Of a stretch of 64,000 bases of DNA, positions 26,293 to 35,786 are shown piece after piece. The DNA lies in NCBI RefSeq assembly GCF_000350165.1, contig NZ_CAUI01000023.1, forward strand, positions 659,183-723,182. The letters are read 5' to 3'. This stretch comes from Halanaerobium saccharolyticum subsp. saccharolyticum DSM 6643. Lineage in GTDB: Bacteria > Bacillota > Halanaerobiia > Halanaerobiales > Halanaerobiaceae. Numbering within the stretch: position 1 is the first letter of the stretch; each line of letters begins with the position of its first letter. Both the position numbers and the translations under genes were made by a program. The notes under the pieces are model-generated. The model ran no database searches, was not told where the DNA came from, and was given only the letters and a program-made list of their open reading frames with translations.

Positions 26293-26781
26293 TTATCTAT
26301 TATTTCCTCTAAAGTATATAAAAAGACCTCCAAGAATGATTAAAATGATTGGAATTATATAATTTAAATAATTTAAATTCTGCATAAACTGACTATTATC
26401 TAAAAAAATGACAAGAGTCCCAAAAAATATTAAGGCTCCTGCTGGATAAAGAGGCCAATCCCAATTTTCGAAAGCACTGCTGTGAAATAAAATAATTAAA
26501 AATGCTAATCCAAGTAATATAAAAAAAACGCCACCACCAAGGTTATTGATAAAATCAAATCTCTGGAGATCTGAAGATAATGCGATAGAGGCTAAAATTG
26601 AAGCAGATATTAAAAACCCTATATTTCTGAAATGTTCTCTAGCTCCCAGCATAATATAAGTTATTAAAAAACCTAAACTTAAAAGATAAAGAAAAATATT
26701 ATCGCTGACTAAACTAAAAGTGTTGAGCAGCATAAAAACTCCAATTGTAATTAACAAAATCCCTAATTTTAGTTTATTCAT
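26293..26781 (-). CDS. Small polytopic membrane protein, function unknown
   Basis: 162 residues with about six hydrophobic segments and almost no soluble loops; the start LKLGILLITIGVFMLLN and the end IIPIILIILGGLFIYFRGNNR resemble the LiaI/DUF5668-type small membrane proteins, but not strongly enough to name it. Own gene unit, divergent from the BrkB-like gene. Confidence 0.65.
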   Translation of the reverse strand: MNKLKLGILLITIGVFMLLNTFSLVSDNIFLYLLSLGFLITYIMLGAREHFRNIGFLISASILASIALSSDLQRFDFINNLGGGVFFILLGLAFLIILFHSSAFENWDWPLYPAGALIFFGTLVIFLDNSQFMQNLNYLNYIIPIILIILGGLFIYFRGNNR

Positions 26782-26929
26782 GCTTTCACCCCCAAATTAG
26801 ATTACATAGTTCAATTATAACAAAAATTTATGCTTTAGCAAATATTTATTTTTAATTCAGAGAAGGATATTTTTTTTATTTAAAGAATATAATATGTAGG
26901 AAGCAAAAAAAATATAAGAGGTGGCGCCA

Positions 26930-28204
26930 ATGAAATTAATAGATAATTTATTAAAAAGCATTAAAACGCTGATCTCTTCTGAAATGATTATATTATTTAT
27001 AAAAAGAGTTTATCAAAAAGCCAAAGAAAATGATATTTTTATACATGCAATGGGAATGGTTTATATCACCATTTTATCTATTATCCCCTTCTTGATTTTT
27101 TCTTTTTATATTATGACTATTTTCAACTTTTTTGGGAAAATAGATACAATAGTTGAAGAAATAAAGACACTTATTTTAAATAACCTGGCAGCTGGCACAG
27201 GCGAAAGTCTGATTAATTATTTAGAAATATATATACTAAATGTTGATATAGAGCAGTTGGGAATTATTAGTTTTGTCTCTTTAATCTTTATTATTGTCTT
27301 TATGCTTGCCAGAGTAGAAATGACTTTTAATAATATCTGGAATGTAAAACAACATCGTGATTTATTTAAAAGATTTGTTTCTTTTTGGACCTTCATTACC
27401 CTTGGCACATTTACTATTACTATGCTTTTAACTTTAAGTCTGTTGTTTGCTGAAAGGTATTTAGGACTGTGGTTAAGTGGTGAACAATTAAGTCAGAGTA
27501 ATATTTTTAGTTATATATTATTTTCTTTTAATTTTCTAATTTTTATCATCTTCTATTATTTTGTACCAAATACAGATGTAAAATCTACTGCTGCACTTTT
27601 TGCTGGTTTGTTTAGCGGCTGTTTATTTATTTTTTCTAAAAAATTATATGGAATCTATACTTCTAACATTATAACTTACAGTCAAGTTTATGGTCCTTTG
27701 TCAATAATTCCGATTTTCTTAATTTGGCTCTATTTAATCTGGTTAATTGTGCTTTTAGGTGCTGTTATTTCTTATGTTTTTCAACATCGATCAAGTTTAA
27801 AATATATGATAAATCAAACAAAAATCAATCAGCGACTAAGAGATTTAATACCTGCAGCTATTTTATTAGTTTTATTTAAAAATTTTAAAAAGACAAATAC
27901 AGAAGCTTTATCTTTTTCAGATTTATTGGATAAAATTAATCTTCCGGCTGAAGATATTGAAAAAGAACTTGAAAATTTAAAAGAAAACAACTTTATTGCA
28001 GAAACAAAAACAGGAAAATTTATTCCATTGGCAGAAGCTAATAATTTGTCTATATGGGATATTTATCAGAATAATTTTTTAAATGAAGATTTTGAAATAA
28101 AAAAAATATTTAAGGATGTGGAAATGCAAAATCTATATAAAAAGTTAAAAAAAGAAGAAAAAGATACTTTTAAAGAAATTGAATTTGTTGATTTTTTAAA
28201 GTAA
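26930..28204 (+). CDS. YihY/BrkB-family inner-membrane protein
   Basis: About 424 residues with six membrane helices. Family features include HAMGMVYITILSIIPFLIF near residue 35, the NNIWNVKQHRD segment, and GPLSIIPIFLIWLYLIWLIVLLGAVISY near 250. The cytoplasmic C-terminal tail (about 300-424) looks like a winged helix (LSFSDLLDKINLPAEDIEKEL). The family has been misannotated as RNase BN; its function is unclear, perhaps transport. ATG at 26930 follows AGAGGTGG; an in-frame GTG at 26921 lies within that ribosome binding site and is unlikely. The sigma factor gene follows 95 bases later. Confidence 0.88.
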   Translation: MKLIDNLLKSIKTLISSEMIILFIKRVYQKAKENDIFIHAMGMVYITILSIIPFLIFSFYIMTIFNFFGKIDTIVEEIKTLILNNLAAGTGESLINYLEIYILNVDIEQLGIISFVSLIFIIVFMLARVEMTFNNIWNVKQHRDLFKRFVSFWTFITLGTFTITMLLTLSLLFAERYLGLWLSGEQLSQSNIFSYILFSFNFLIFIIFYYFVPNTDVKSTAALFAGLFSGCLFIFSKKLYGIYTSNIITYSQVYGPLSIIPIFLIWLYLIWLIVLLGAVISYVFQHRSSLKYMINQTKINQRLRDLIPAAILLVLFKNFKKTNTEALSFSDLLDKINLPAEDIEKELENLKENNFIAETKTGKFIPLAEANNLSIWDIYQNNFLNEDFEIKKIFKDVEMQNLYKKLKKEEKDTFKEIEFVDFLK

Positions 28205-28299
28205 TTTTTGAATTAATTTACTTAAGGACTTTCATTTTAAAGACTTTTGTGTTACAATTAATGATTGTGTCAGGCATTATGCATTGAGGAGGAATTTAA

Positions 28300-29232
28300 A
28301 TGGTTAAAAAAGCTAATAACGAAAATAATGATAACCAGAATGACAGTACTGAAGAAGAAGAAAATGATTTAGATCTTTCCATACCTGATGGAGCCGGTAT
28401 TGATGATTCCGTTCGCGTTTATTTAAAGGAAATGGGTAAAGTTGATCTGCTTGACAAAGAAGAAGAAGTTGAACTTGCAAAAAGAATTGAACAGGGTGAT
28501 CAAGAGGCCCGGGCACAGCTGACTGAAGCTAATTTAAGACTTGTAGTTAGTATTGCTAAAAAATATATAGGACAGGGTATGTCTTTTCTGGATTTAATTC
28601 AGGAAGGAAACAAAGGATTAATGAAAGCTGTAGAAAAATTCGACTACACCAAAGGTTATAAGTTCAGTACCTATGCTACCTGGTGGATTAGACAATCAAT
28701 TACGAGAGCTCTTGCTGATCAGGCCAGAACTATTAGAATACCTGTGCATATGGTAGAAACAATGAATAAATTAAGAAGAATTGAAAAAAGACTTAAAAAG
28801 GATTTAGAAAGAGAGCCCACCATAGAAGAAATTGGTGAAGAAATGAATATGGAGCCAGAAAAGGTATTAGAGATTCAAAAACTGGCGATGAATCAGCAGC
28901 CTACTTCTCTTGACACTCCTATTGGTGAAGAACAAGACAGCCATTTAAAGGATTTCATTGAAGATCAGGATGCACCTGCACCGGAAATGCTAGCCTCTTC
29001 TGAACTTTTAAAAGATCAATTAGAAACAGTTTTAGATACTTTAACAGATAGAGAAAAAAGAATTATTAAACTAAGATTTGGGCTTGAAGATGGACGTCAA
29101 AGAACCTTGAAAGAAGTTGGAAGTCAGTTTGGTGTAACTAGAGAAAGAATCAGACAAATCCAGGCTAAGGCTTTAAGAAAGCTCAGACATCCTACTAGAA
29201 GTAAAGAATTAAGAGGATATTTAAATAATTAA
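28300..29232 (+). CDS. rpoD: RNA polymerase sigma factor of the RpoD/SigA type
   Basis: Sigma-70 factor that directs RNA polymerase to -35/-10 promoters. An acidic N-terminal 35 residues leads into region 1.2 ([17 protein letters not shown]), region 2 ([43 protein letters not shown]), region 3 and region 4 ([20 protein letters not shown]). It lacks region 1.1, as usual for small Firmicute SigA proteins of this length. The common neighbour dnaG is absent, so a second RpoD-like paralog is possible. ATG follows GAGGAGG. Its predicted targets match the TTGACA/TATAAT promoters seen across the window. Confidence 0.9.
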   Translation: MVKKANNENNDNQNDSTEEEENDLDLSIPDGAGIDDSVRVYLKEMGKVDLLDKEEEVELAKRIEQGDQEARAQLTEANLRLVVSIAKKYIGQGMSFLDLIQEGNKGLMKAVEKFDYTKGYKFSTYATWWIRQSITRALADQARTIRIPVHMVETMNKLRRIEKRLKKDLEREPTIEEIGEEMNMEPEKVLEIQKLAMNQQPTSLDTPIGEEQDSHLKDFIEDQDAPAPEMLASSELLKDQLETVLDTLTDREKRIIKLRFGLEDGRQRTLKEVGSQFGVTRERIRQIQAKALRKLRHPTRSKELRGYLNN

Positions 29233-29300
29233 AGCATCTATTCTATTTGGGCACTTTATTTAAACTTATTATTTATATTTTAAATAAATTAACAAAAATT

Positions 29301-29346
29301 AAGGCTGATTCACTGCTATCACACAGTGTTTCAGCCTCTTTTTTTA
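29301..29346 (+). terminator. Terminator of the sigma factor gene
   Basis: Stem AAGGCTGA..CACTG / CAGTG..TCAGCCT followed by a run of eight T after one C. Confidence 0.85.
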
Positions 29347-29401
29347 TATTAAATTTTATACTAATTTTATATTTTTAATTCAAAGACAAAAACAGTTTAA
29401 C

Positions 29402-30004
29402 TTAAGAATCAAACTTTTTAACTACATAAGAGTTTATTACATCATATAAAAATTGAAGATTATCACTCTCTTTTTCAAAATTTTGCTGCAGCAGTGGAAT
29501 ATCAGTTTGAATCATGGTAAAAAGGCGGTATAAGTTTGGATCATCTTTTTCTAATTCTATTTTAAATTCTTTCTCTAAAATAGAAATAAATAGTTCGTAA
29601 ATCTGATTGATCAATACTTTTGGAAAACGAACTCTATTTATTTTTTCTTTCTGTTCTGTTTTGTCTAGTTCTAAGTCATTAATAATGAATCTGAAAAGCT
29701 CTTTAACAATTGGCTTTTTGTTTTGCATCTCTTCACTTATGATTTCTAGATAATTAATTAAATAATCATTATTTAACTTTTTGCAGTTGCTTATTAGAAT
29801 TTCATAAGTTTCACGCCAACTTTCTTCAAATACTTCTATATAAAGTTCCCATTTGTTTGGGTAATAGTTATATAATGTACCTACCGCTATTCCTACTTCA
29901 GATGCAATTTTACGCATACTAACATTTTGATATGAATTATCTCTAAATAATGCTAATGCAGTTTTAGATATTTCCTCATCTAAGTTTTCAATAATTTTAG
30001 GCAT
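29402..30004 (-). CDS. TetR/AcrR-family transcriptional regulator
   Basis: 200 residues with an N-terminal TetR helix-turn-helix (ALALFRDNSYQNVSMRKIAS, then VGIAVGTLYNYYPNKWELY) and a helical ligand domain. I chose ATG at 30004, preceded by AAAGGAG; an in-frame TTG at 30025 would lie upstream of that site. It is about 65 bases downstream of the MATE transporter gene on the same strand and probably cotranscribed. Three ATGAA-N5-TTCAT repeats at the transporter promoter are the likely binding sites, implying autoregulation and repression of efflux. Confidence 0.9.
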   Translation of the reverse strand: MPKIIENLDEEISKTALALFRDNSYQNVSMRKIASEVGIAVGTLYNYYPNKWELYIEVFEESWRETYEILISNCKKLNNDYLINYLEIISEEMQNKKPIVKELFRFIINDLELDKTEQKEKINRVRFPKVLINQIYELFISILEKEFKIELEKDDPNLYRLFTMIQTDIPLLQQNFEKESDNLQFLYDVINSYVVKKFDS

Positions 30005-30071
30005 TCCTCTATTCTCCTTTACCAAAACTTTTTTTAGCTAATAATCTAGTTTTAGATAATAATCTAGTAAG

Positions 30072-31475
30072 TTAAGCACTTTCTTTATCATATTTTAATT
30101 GGCTTTTTTTTACCGTTTTTTTAGCTTCTGCTGTTTCCAGTTCTTTGATTTCTTGATAAACATAAATAAAAAGTACTGCTGTTAAAATTGAGGTTAATCC
30201 ATCAGCTACTGGCTGTGCCATAAATAAGCCTCGCCTTCCAAAAGATTTAGAAAGTAATATGATTGCTGGAATAAAGAAAAAACCCTGCCTTGATAGAGAT
30301 AAAATAGTTGCTGGAACTCCATGACCTAAAGCCTGAAATAAAGTATTAATTGTTATTGCAAATCCGAGCAGCGGTAAAACAAGAGCATAAAGTTTTAAAC
30401 CTGCAGCAGCAATTTCTATAACTTCAGGGTCCTGACTGAAAATACTGATTACCTGCCCGTTAAAGAAAAAGAAAATAATAAATAACAAAATACCAAAAAG
30501 GGTTGTTCTCTTAATTGTCACTTTAATTGAATCCTTAAGTCTCTCAATTTTTTTGGCACCAAAATTAAAACCTGCAACCGGCTGAAATCCCTGAGTGAAT
30601 CCTGCAATTACAAAAAAACCAAAAGAAAATACACGGTTAATAATTCCTACAGAAGCAACAACTGCAGCACCATAAACAGCAGCCATATTATTTAATACTG
30701 TCATTGCAACACTACTTAAAAGCTGTCTAATTAAAGTTGGAACTCCTATTTTCATTATTTCAGTATATATTGAAAGTGAAGGACTGAATTCTCTTATTTT
30801 AAAATCAAGCACACTTTTATCCGATTTATAAAAAGCAATTAAGATCAAGGTTGATACAGCCTGTGCAATAACTGTTGCTGTAGAAGCTCCTGCAATGCCC
30901 ATCTTAAAAGTAAAAATCAAAATTGGATCTAAAATTATATTTAAAAGAGCTCCTGTACTTAAAGCAATCATACTCATTCTGGCACTACCTTCTGCTCGAA
31001 CCATATTATTCATGTTCATATTACTCATTGTAAAAATCGAACCCAAAATAATAATAGCAGTGTAGTTTACTGCATATGGCATAATTACATCAGTTGCACC
31101 AAAGAGTCTGAGCAGTGGTTTTAAATAATATAAACCACCTGCTGCCATTATAATACCTAAAATAAAGGTTGTAATAATCGAAGTTGTAGAAACTCGATTA
31201 GCCATTGCTTTATTATCTTCTCCTAATAATCGAGAAATAAATGAGGCTGAACCAATACCAAAGCTTAAACCAATAGCTGATATTACCATAAATAAGGGGA
31301 AAGCAATTGTTACAGCTCCAATCGCTTCAGTTCCTATTCTTCCCACAAAAATTGTATCAACAATATTGTAAACTGCTGTGACTAACATTCCTATTATCGC
31401 AGGAATAGACATTTCTGTCAATAATTTAGGTATCGGTGTTTCAGCAAGTTTTCTTGTTTTTTCATCTTTGTACAT
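30072..31475 (-). CDS. MATE-family multidrug/Na+ antiporter
   Basis: 467-residue transporter with twelve predicted helices in two bundles. Typical starts are IPKLLTEMSIPAIIGMLVTAVYNIVDTIFVG in the first half and GVPTLIRQLLSSVAMTVLNN in the second, with the GFTQGFQPVAGFNFGAKK segment. It exports drugs or toxic compounds by Na+ or H+ exchange. Substrate unknown. ATG follows TTGGAGG. Its promoter is overlaid by TetR-type operators, and the TetR gene follows it. Confidence 0.93.
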   Translation of the reverse strand: MYKDEKTRKLAETPIPKLLTEMSIPAIIGMLVTAVYNIVDTIFVGRIGTEAIGAVTIAFPLFMVISAIGLSFGIGSASFISRLLGEDNKAMANRVSTTSIITTFILGIIMAAGGLYYLKPLLRLFGATDVIMPYAVNYTAIIILGSIFTMSNMNMNNMVRAEGSARMSMIALSTGALLNIILDPILIFTFKMGIAGASTATVIAQAVSTLILIAFYKSDKSVLDFKIREFSPSLSIYTEIMKIGVPTLIRQLLSSVAMTVLNNMAAVYGAAVVASVGIINRVFSFGFFVIAGFTQGFQPVAGFNFGAKKIERLKDSIKVTIKRTTLFGILLFIIFFFFNGQVISIFSQDPEVIEIAAAGLKLYALVLPLLGFAITINTLFQALGHGVPATILSLSRQGFFFIPAIILLSKSFGRRGLFMAQPVADGLTSILTAVLFIYVYQEIKELETAEAKKTVKKSQLKYDKESA

Positions 31476-31524
31476 TTTATTACCTCCAACTATGTTATAT
31501 AAATTATATTAATCTAAGATATTA

Positions 31525-31541
31525 TATGAATATCGTTCATA
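31525..31541. promoter_or_regulatory. TetR-type operator 1
   Basis: TATGAATATCGTTCATA, a perfect dyad of six-base arms around five bases. It lies in the transporter leader about 45 bases downstream of the predicted transcription start. Confidence 0.65.
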
Positions 31542-31559
31542 ATATTATAAAAAAACTTT

Positions 31560-31574
31560 ATGAATTATGTTCAC
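31560..31574. promoter_or_regulatory. TetR-type operator 2
   Basis: ATGAATTATGTTCAC, same repeat with one mismatch in the outer base pair, immediately downstream of the predicted transcription start. Confidence 0.6.
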
Positions 31575-31582
31575 TAAAATAA

Positions 31583-31611
31583 ATTATAATGAATTATGTT
31601 CATAAAGTCAA
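31583..31611 (-). promoter_or_regulatory. SigA promoter of MATE-TetR operon with operator 3 in its spacer
   Basis: On the minus strand TTGACT, 17-base spacer, TATAAT. The repeat ATGAATTATGTTCAT (31589-31603) lies wholly inside the spacer, so a bound repressor would block RNA polymerase. Confidence 0.75.
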
Positions 31612-31616
31612 GATTT

Positions 31617-32924
31617 TTATTTATTTTTAATGAATTCTTTTCCAAGTTTAGAATTAAAAAATATAAGATTAAAGCTTAAAAAGACTGCCGCACCAGTGAT
31701 GATCAGATATTCAACTTCAAGCACTTTAATCATAAAGGAAGAAATCAGTAGTGCAGCTGGAACAATTATCTTAATTATACTCATTTTAACACTTAAAACT
31801 CGGCCCAGTATATTATGAGGTACTATTTTTTGAATAATTACATTTGCCGGCACATCTATCCAGGCCACTGAAATACCGCTAAGAAACATCAAAAAACTAT
31901 AATAGATCAAAATTAAATTTTCACCGGGAGTATTTTGAAAAAGAATGATGGGCACTGCAAATGCTGTTACTCCAACTGCTGAAATCAGAGCAATATTTCT
32001 GATTAAAATATTGTAGCCTATTTGGTCCATTATTTTTTCAGTTAATAAAGCCCCGGTTATCATCCCAACTGGAAATGCTGCCTGAATTAAACCATATTTA
32101 TCAGGATTAATTTTCCAGATTGTATTCATTAAATAAGGCAGCGGGACAATTAGAGTAAAGTTAAAAAAGAAATTTAAGGCGACAAAGATATAAACTAAGG
32201 ATTTTAATTTTTTTGATCTAAAAATGTAATAAAATCCTTCTTTTAATCTAAAAATAAAAGTGCCTAAGTTTTTATTATCTTCTCTCCCCTTCTCTGACTG
32301 CCGATTATAATGATAGTCGATAAAATATTCTATCAGAGCAGAAATCAAAAAAGATAGGGCATTAATTAAGATAAAACCTTCCAAATTAATAAAACTATAA
32401 ATTACTCCCCCCAGCAGTGGTCCTAAAATATGAGATAAAGATTCTATAACCCGAGCTTGAGAATTAATTTTCACCAGAGCAGATTCTCTAACCAGACTGG
32501 GCTTGGCTGATTCTAAAGCAATATCAAAAAATACTGTTAAACTTGTCATCACAAAGGTGCTGAAATAAAGAATATATAGATTAAAAGAAAAATTAGTTAG
32601 AGCCAGATAGATTAGAGAAAGAAATATGCCATTAATCAAATCGGAGCCAACAACTAGAATCTTTTTATTAAATCTGTCTGCTATTACACCAGCAATTGGA
32701 TTAAATAAAACAACAGGAATGGTATATAAAGCTAAGTTGAGAGCAAATGAAAAAGCAGAAGAAGTGGTTCTTAATAAATAAAGACCAACTACAAAAGCAT
32801 AAATGGCAGACCCAAATAAAGAAATTGTTTTACCAGATAAAAAGAGTATTAAATTTAAATCTTCTCTCTTATCACTTTTAATTTCTAGATTATTTTCGTC
32901 ACTATTAGCTTGATATTTTAGCAT
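31617..32924 (-). CDS. MFS efflux transporter (macrolide-exporter-like)
   Basis: 435 residues with twelve helices and the MFS motif GVIADRFNKKILVVGSD between helices two and three. VARSSTS-like drug-specific loops are not informative; overall it resembles the MefA/EntS-type exporters. ATG follows GAGGAGG. It lies 111 bases downstream of the MerR-methyltransferase gene, and the gap holds a promoter with a 19-base spacer, the kind that MerR-family activators open. It ends just before the TetR operators of the next unit but is not part of it. Confidence 0.87.
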   Translation of the reverse strand: MLKYQANSDENNLEIKSDKREDLNLILFLSGKTISLFGSAIYAFVVGLYLLRTTSSAFSFALNLALYTIPVVLFNPIAGVIADRFNKKILVVGSDLINGIFLSLIYLALTNFSFNLYILYFSTFVMTSLTVFFDIALESAKPSLVRESALVKINSQARVIESLSHILGPLLGGVIYSFINLEGFILINALSFLISALIEYFIDYHYNRQSEKGREDNKNLGTFIFRLKEGFYYIFRSKKLKSLVYIFVALNFFFNFTLIVPLPYLMNTIWKINPDKYGLIQAAFPVGMITGALLTEKIMDQIGYNILIRNIALISAVGVTAFAVPIILFQNTPGENLILIYYSFLMFLSGISVAWIDVPANVIIQKIVPHNILGRVLSVKMSIIKIIVPAALLISSFMIKVLEVEYLIITGAAVFLSFNLIFFNSKLGKEFIKNK

Positions 32925-32953
32925 TTTGTTTACCTCCTCTTTTTTCTAAGTTA

Positions 32954-32984
32954 ATTATAAAATCTGGAGGTAACACAAGTGCAA
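32954..32984 (-). promoter_or_regulatory. Promoter with 19-base spacer (MerR-type) for the MFS gene
   Basis: On the minus strand TTGCAC, a spacer of exactly 19 bases and TATAAT. The spacer holds GTTACCTCCAG; a close relative, GTTAACTCCAG, occurs at 33023-33034 across the end of the upstream gene. A clean dyad in the spacer is not evident, which weakens the MerR reading. Confidence 0.5.
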
Positions 32985-33035
32985 TAGCTTACAAAATTTT
33001 TTTTAGAAATAATTTATTTAAAACTGGAGTTAACT

Positions 33036-34277
33036 CTACTTTTTAGCGTGCAGTTGATAGGAATAAATTTGATCTCCAATTTGAGCAAACTCTTCGTATT
33101 TCCCTATTGAAGTATCTATTTTTTTAATTTCCGATTTATATTCATCTAAAAATTCAAATTTCATTTCTTTTAATTTTGATCTAATATTTGAATAGATAAA
33201 ATAATCCCTGTAATTTCTGGCAACAATATTTTTTTCTCCAAATTTATGATAAATTATAAAAATTGCTGTCATCATAAAATGGTCCTTAAAATATTTCAGT
33301 AATAATTCCGGCAAAAATCCTTGATTATGAAAAGAATAATTCGAAATCCCTGAATAATCAATTAAATAATCAAGTGAATTTTCTTTAAGTGGTAAGTTAG
33401 GCAGTTCTGCTGTTAAGAAAATTATTTCCGGTCCAGCAGCTGATAATTCTAATAATGACTTAAGATATCTATTCAATTCTGGCTTATGTTCAACACAAAT
33501 ATAAATAGCATTTTCAGGAAGCTGATCATAGATATTTCTGATTAAAAGTCCATAACCAGAACCGGGTTCTAAAATGGTTTTGCTTTCTAAATTAGAATAA
33601 TCAATTCTATTTTTCAACCACTCTAGACTCTGATATGATTGATCCATAAATTCAGAATCAGTTTCATTGATATAATCAGTTATATGATGAATTGAATCTG
33701 CTTCAAATATTTCTTCCTTATTTTCCGAATCATAGATTTCTTTTGTATATAATATTCCATCACGTATTAGAATCTTTTCTCCACAGCTGCAGTTAAGGCT
33801 CCCCTGGTGAATTCTGTTATTTTCAATTTCTTTTGCTGATAAAGTTAAATCAGAACCGCAAACTGGACAGGCAAAGAGATTGAGGGAATTTAAATTTAAA
33901 CTGAGATCATTTTGTTTCTCATTATTTTCTTTTTTTAATCTTTTTAGATGAGTATTTAGTGCTTTTTTTGCATCTTTTAAATTAATAATTCTATTTTCTA
34001 TCTTTTTAATTTTTTCCTGATAGAGATTTTGATAATAGCTGTTTTTTTGATAGTTGCTCAACCTACCTATTCGCTTAAAACTTAAAATTTCTTTAATCTC
34101 ATCTAAAGAAAACTCCATCTCCTTTAATTTTAGTATTTCAGCCATATCATTTTGATCTTCCAGATCGAATTCATAATGGCCACCTACTTTCTGAGGATTA
34201 ATCAAGTTTAATTTCATATAATAGCGAATAGTATCATAACTTAAATCAAAGTTATTTGAAAATTCTTTAATTTTCAT
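33036..34277 (-). CDS. MerR-family regulator fused to zinc ribbon and SAM methyltransferase
   Basis: A 413-residue multidomain protein. Residues 1-70 are a MerR helix-turn-helix (MKIKEFSNNFDLSYDTIRYYMKLN, with NPQKVGGHYEF and MEFSLDEIKEILS), about 75-125 a coiled coil, about 134-175 a zinc ribbon (CPVCGSDL paired with CSCG), and about 200-400 a class I methyltransferase with the SAM motif ILEPGSGYG. The ribbon-plus-methyltransferase part recalls rRNA methyltransferases such as RlmA/TlrB, but the target is not shown. It lies immediately upstream of an MFS exporter with a MerR-type promoter, suggesting a drug-sensing and resistance unit. Confidence 0.85.
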   Translation of the reverse strand: MKIKEFSNNFDLSYDTIRYYMKLNLINPQKVGGHYEFDLEDQNDMAEILKLKEMEFSLDEIKEILSFKRIGRLSNYQKNSYYQNLYQEKIKKIENRIINLKDAKKALNTHLKRLKKENNEKQNDLSLNLNSLNLFACPVCGSDLTLSAKEIENNRIHQGSLNCSCGEKILIRDGILYTKEIYDSENKEEIFEADSIHHITDYINETDSEFMDQSYQSLEWLKNRIDYSNLESKTILEPGSGYGLLIRNIYDQLPENAIYICVEHKPELNRYLKSLLELSAAGPEIIFLTAELPNLPLKENSLDYLIDYSGISNYSFHNQGFLPELLLKYFKDHFMMTAIFIIYHKFGEKNIVARNYRDYFIYSNIRSKLKEMKFEFLDEYKSEIKKIDTSIGKYEEFAQIGDQIYSYQLHAKK

Positions 34278-34362
34278 TTAAACTCATCCCTTTTATAAAA
34301 TATTAAATTATAGCTCAGTCAGAATAATAATTCGGAAATATAATAACTCCAGAAAATTAATT

Positions 34363-34390
34363 AAGCTGCTGTAGATTATTACAGCAGCTT
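34363..34390 (-). terminator. Hairpin downstream of a gene boundary (weak terminator)
   Basis: Perfect 11-base stem AAGCTGCTGTA/TACAGCAGCTT. The following bases on either strand are only moderately T-rich. It lies between the MerR gene promoter region and the peptidase gene end. Confidence 0.45.
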
Positions 34391-34418
34391 AAATTGTCAT
34401 TGAAAATATAAAGTTGAT

Positions 34419-35768
34419 TTATTTTTTAGCTAATGATCCCATTGGATCCCATGGTTTTAAGACAACAGGATCTTTTTGATATGATTTTAGATCAGCTTCA
34501 GATAAATATTTTTTATTAATAACTACTTCATAGTTGAATTCTTTAAACCAGTCATTACTCATAATGAAAAATCCATCTTCACCAACTTTTTCTCCCCAGC
34601 TGTTTTGAACTTTCCAGCGTTCAGCCTGATTCTGATCATTAATATTTACACCTGTAAAGACCATCGCATGAGTTAAAATACTTTCTCCATACTGCAGTCG
34701 CTGACCCTTATCTAATGAAAATTTAGTGTCTAAAAGATCTTGATAATTAAATAACTCTGTATCCATTATTCCTAAATCTCTATCAGACCACTGACCAACA
34801 TCACAGCCAAACCAGACTGGTTCACCATCTTTTAATTGGGCTGTACTGTAATCAATTAGTTTTTCAATCGGCAGGTTTAAATAATGAATCTGCTGTCCCT
34901 CTTTTACGTTACCCAAAAATTCTACTGTATAAGTTTGATCAAAGGGCTTATCATTTGTGGGAGCGTTAATAATACTCACATAGTCAGTCATCTTAACTTT
35001 AGAATACTTATTATAAAACTCTAACGGACTTAATCCACTATCACGATAAAATTTCCCATCTTTATCTTTATACTCAAAATCAAACTCCTGTGGAGGCTCA
35101 CCTAAAAAGTAAGCAAGTATAGAATATATTTCAGCCAGCATAGATTCTTTTTCTTCTCTTAAACTTTCCTTATCTGCCCCTAGTTTAAAATCTTTTCTTA
35201 AACTTTTGGCCAGATCTCTTAATTTCAAACTTAAAATTTTATTCATGTACCGAGAATTACTGCTGTGATAACTTTCTGGCATTGTATATTTAGGTATGAT
35301 TCCATATTTTTCGATTAATGCTGTAAACATATCCCACTGACCACCATCATTTGTTGGTTCATTTAAAAGCCACATTACTCGGCGGCTGTCAAGTTCAAGA
35401 TCTACTGTTGAAATAATATTTTCTAGAAAATAATTTGCTTTTTCAAGTTTATCCCAAAACATTGTGTAGGCTTCTGATAATTCAAAATCATGGTCCTTGA
35501 TATTTAAATCCTTGGAAATACTATAACGGATATTGTTTAAAGCCGCAAACATCCAGCAGCGACCACTTTTTTCCTGATTAGTTACCTTACCAACATCAAT
35601 TTCTTCCGAAAAATCATAATGCATTTTTTTAACAGATTCATTATTAAGAGCAGTGTCGTTAATCCCATTTTTAATTACAGCATTGGCAATAATTTCACTG
35701 TTTTCTCTCTTGTTAAAATAAGTCGAAAAATCTTCTAAATTTTTCTGATCAATTCTCTGTCTATTCAT
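34419..35768 (-). CDS. pepC: C1-family aminopeptidase (PepC / bleomycin hydrolase type)
   Basis: Cytoplasmic papain-like aminopeptidase. The catalytic Cys lies in QEKSGRCWMFAALN (near residue 69), His in ILTHAMVFTGV (near 368) and Asn in VQNSWGEKVGEDGFF (near 388). Its 449 residues match the PepC family, and the C-terminus (LKPWDPMGSLAKK) is the tail that lines the hexamer's active site. No signal peptide. It is 19 bases downstream of the SatD-like gene, so possibly cotranscribed. Confidence 0.93.
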   Translation of the reverse strand: MNRQRIDQKNLEDFSTYFNKRENSEIIANAVIKNGINDTALNNESVKKMHYDFSEEIDVGKVTNQEKSGRCWMFAALNNIRYSISKDLNIKDHDFELSEAYTMFWDKLEKANYFLENIISTVDLELDSRRVMWLLNEPTNDGGQWDMFTALIEKYGIIPKYTMPESYHSSNSRYMNKILSLKLRDLAKSLRKDFKLGADKESLREEKESMLAEIYSILAYFLGEPPQEFDFEYKDKDGKFYRDSGLSPLEFYNKYSKVKMTDYVSIINAPTNDKPFDQTYTVEFLGNVKEGQQIHYLNLPIEKLIDYSTAQLKDGEPVWFGCDVGQWSDRDLGIMDTELFNYQDLLDTKFSLDKGQRLQYGESILTHAMVFTGVNINDQNQAERWKVQNSWGEKVGEDGFFIMSNDWFKEFNYEVVINKKYLSEADLKSYQKDPVVLKPWDPMGSLAKK

Positions 35769-35786
35769 TTTAATGCCTCCATATAT

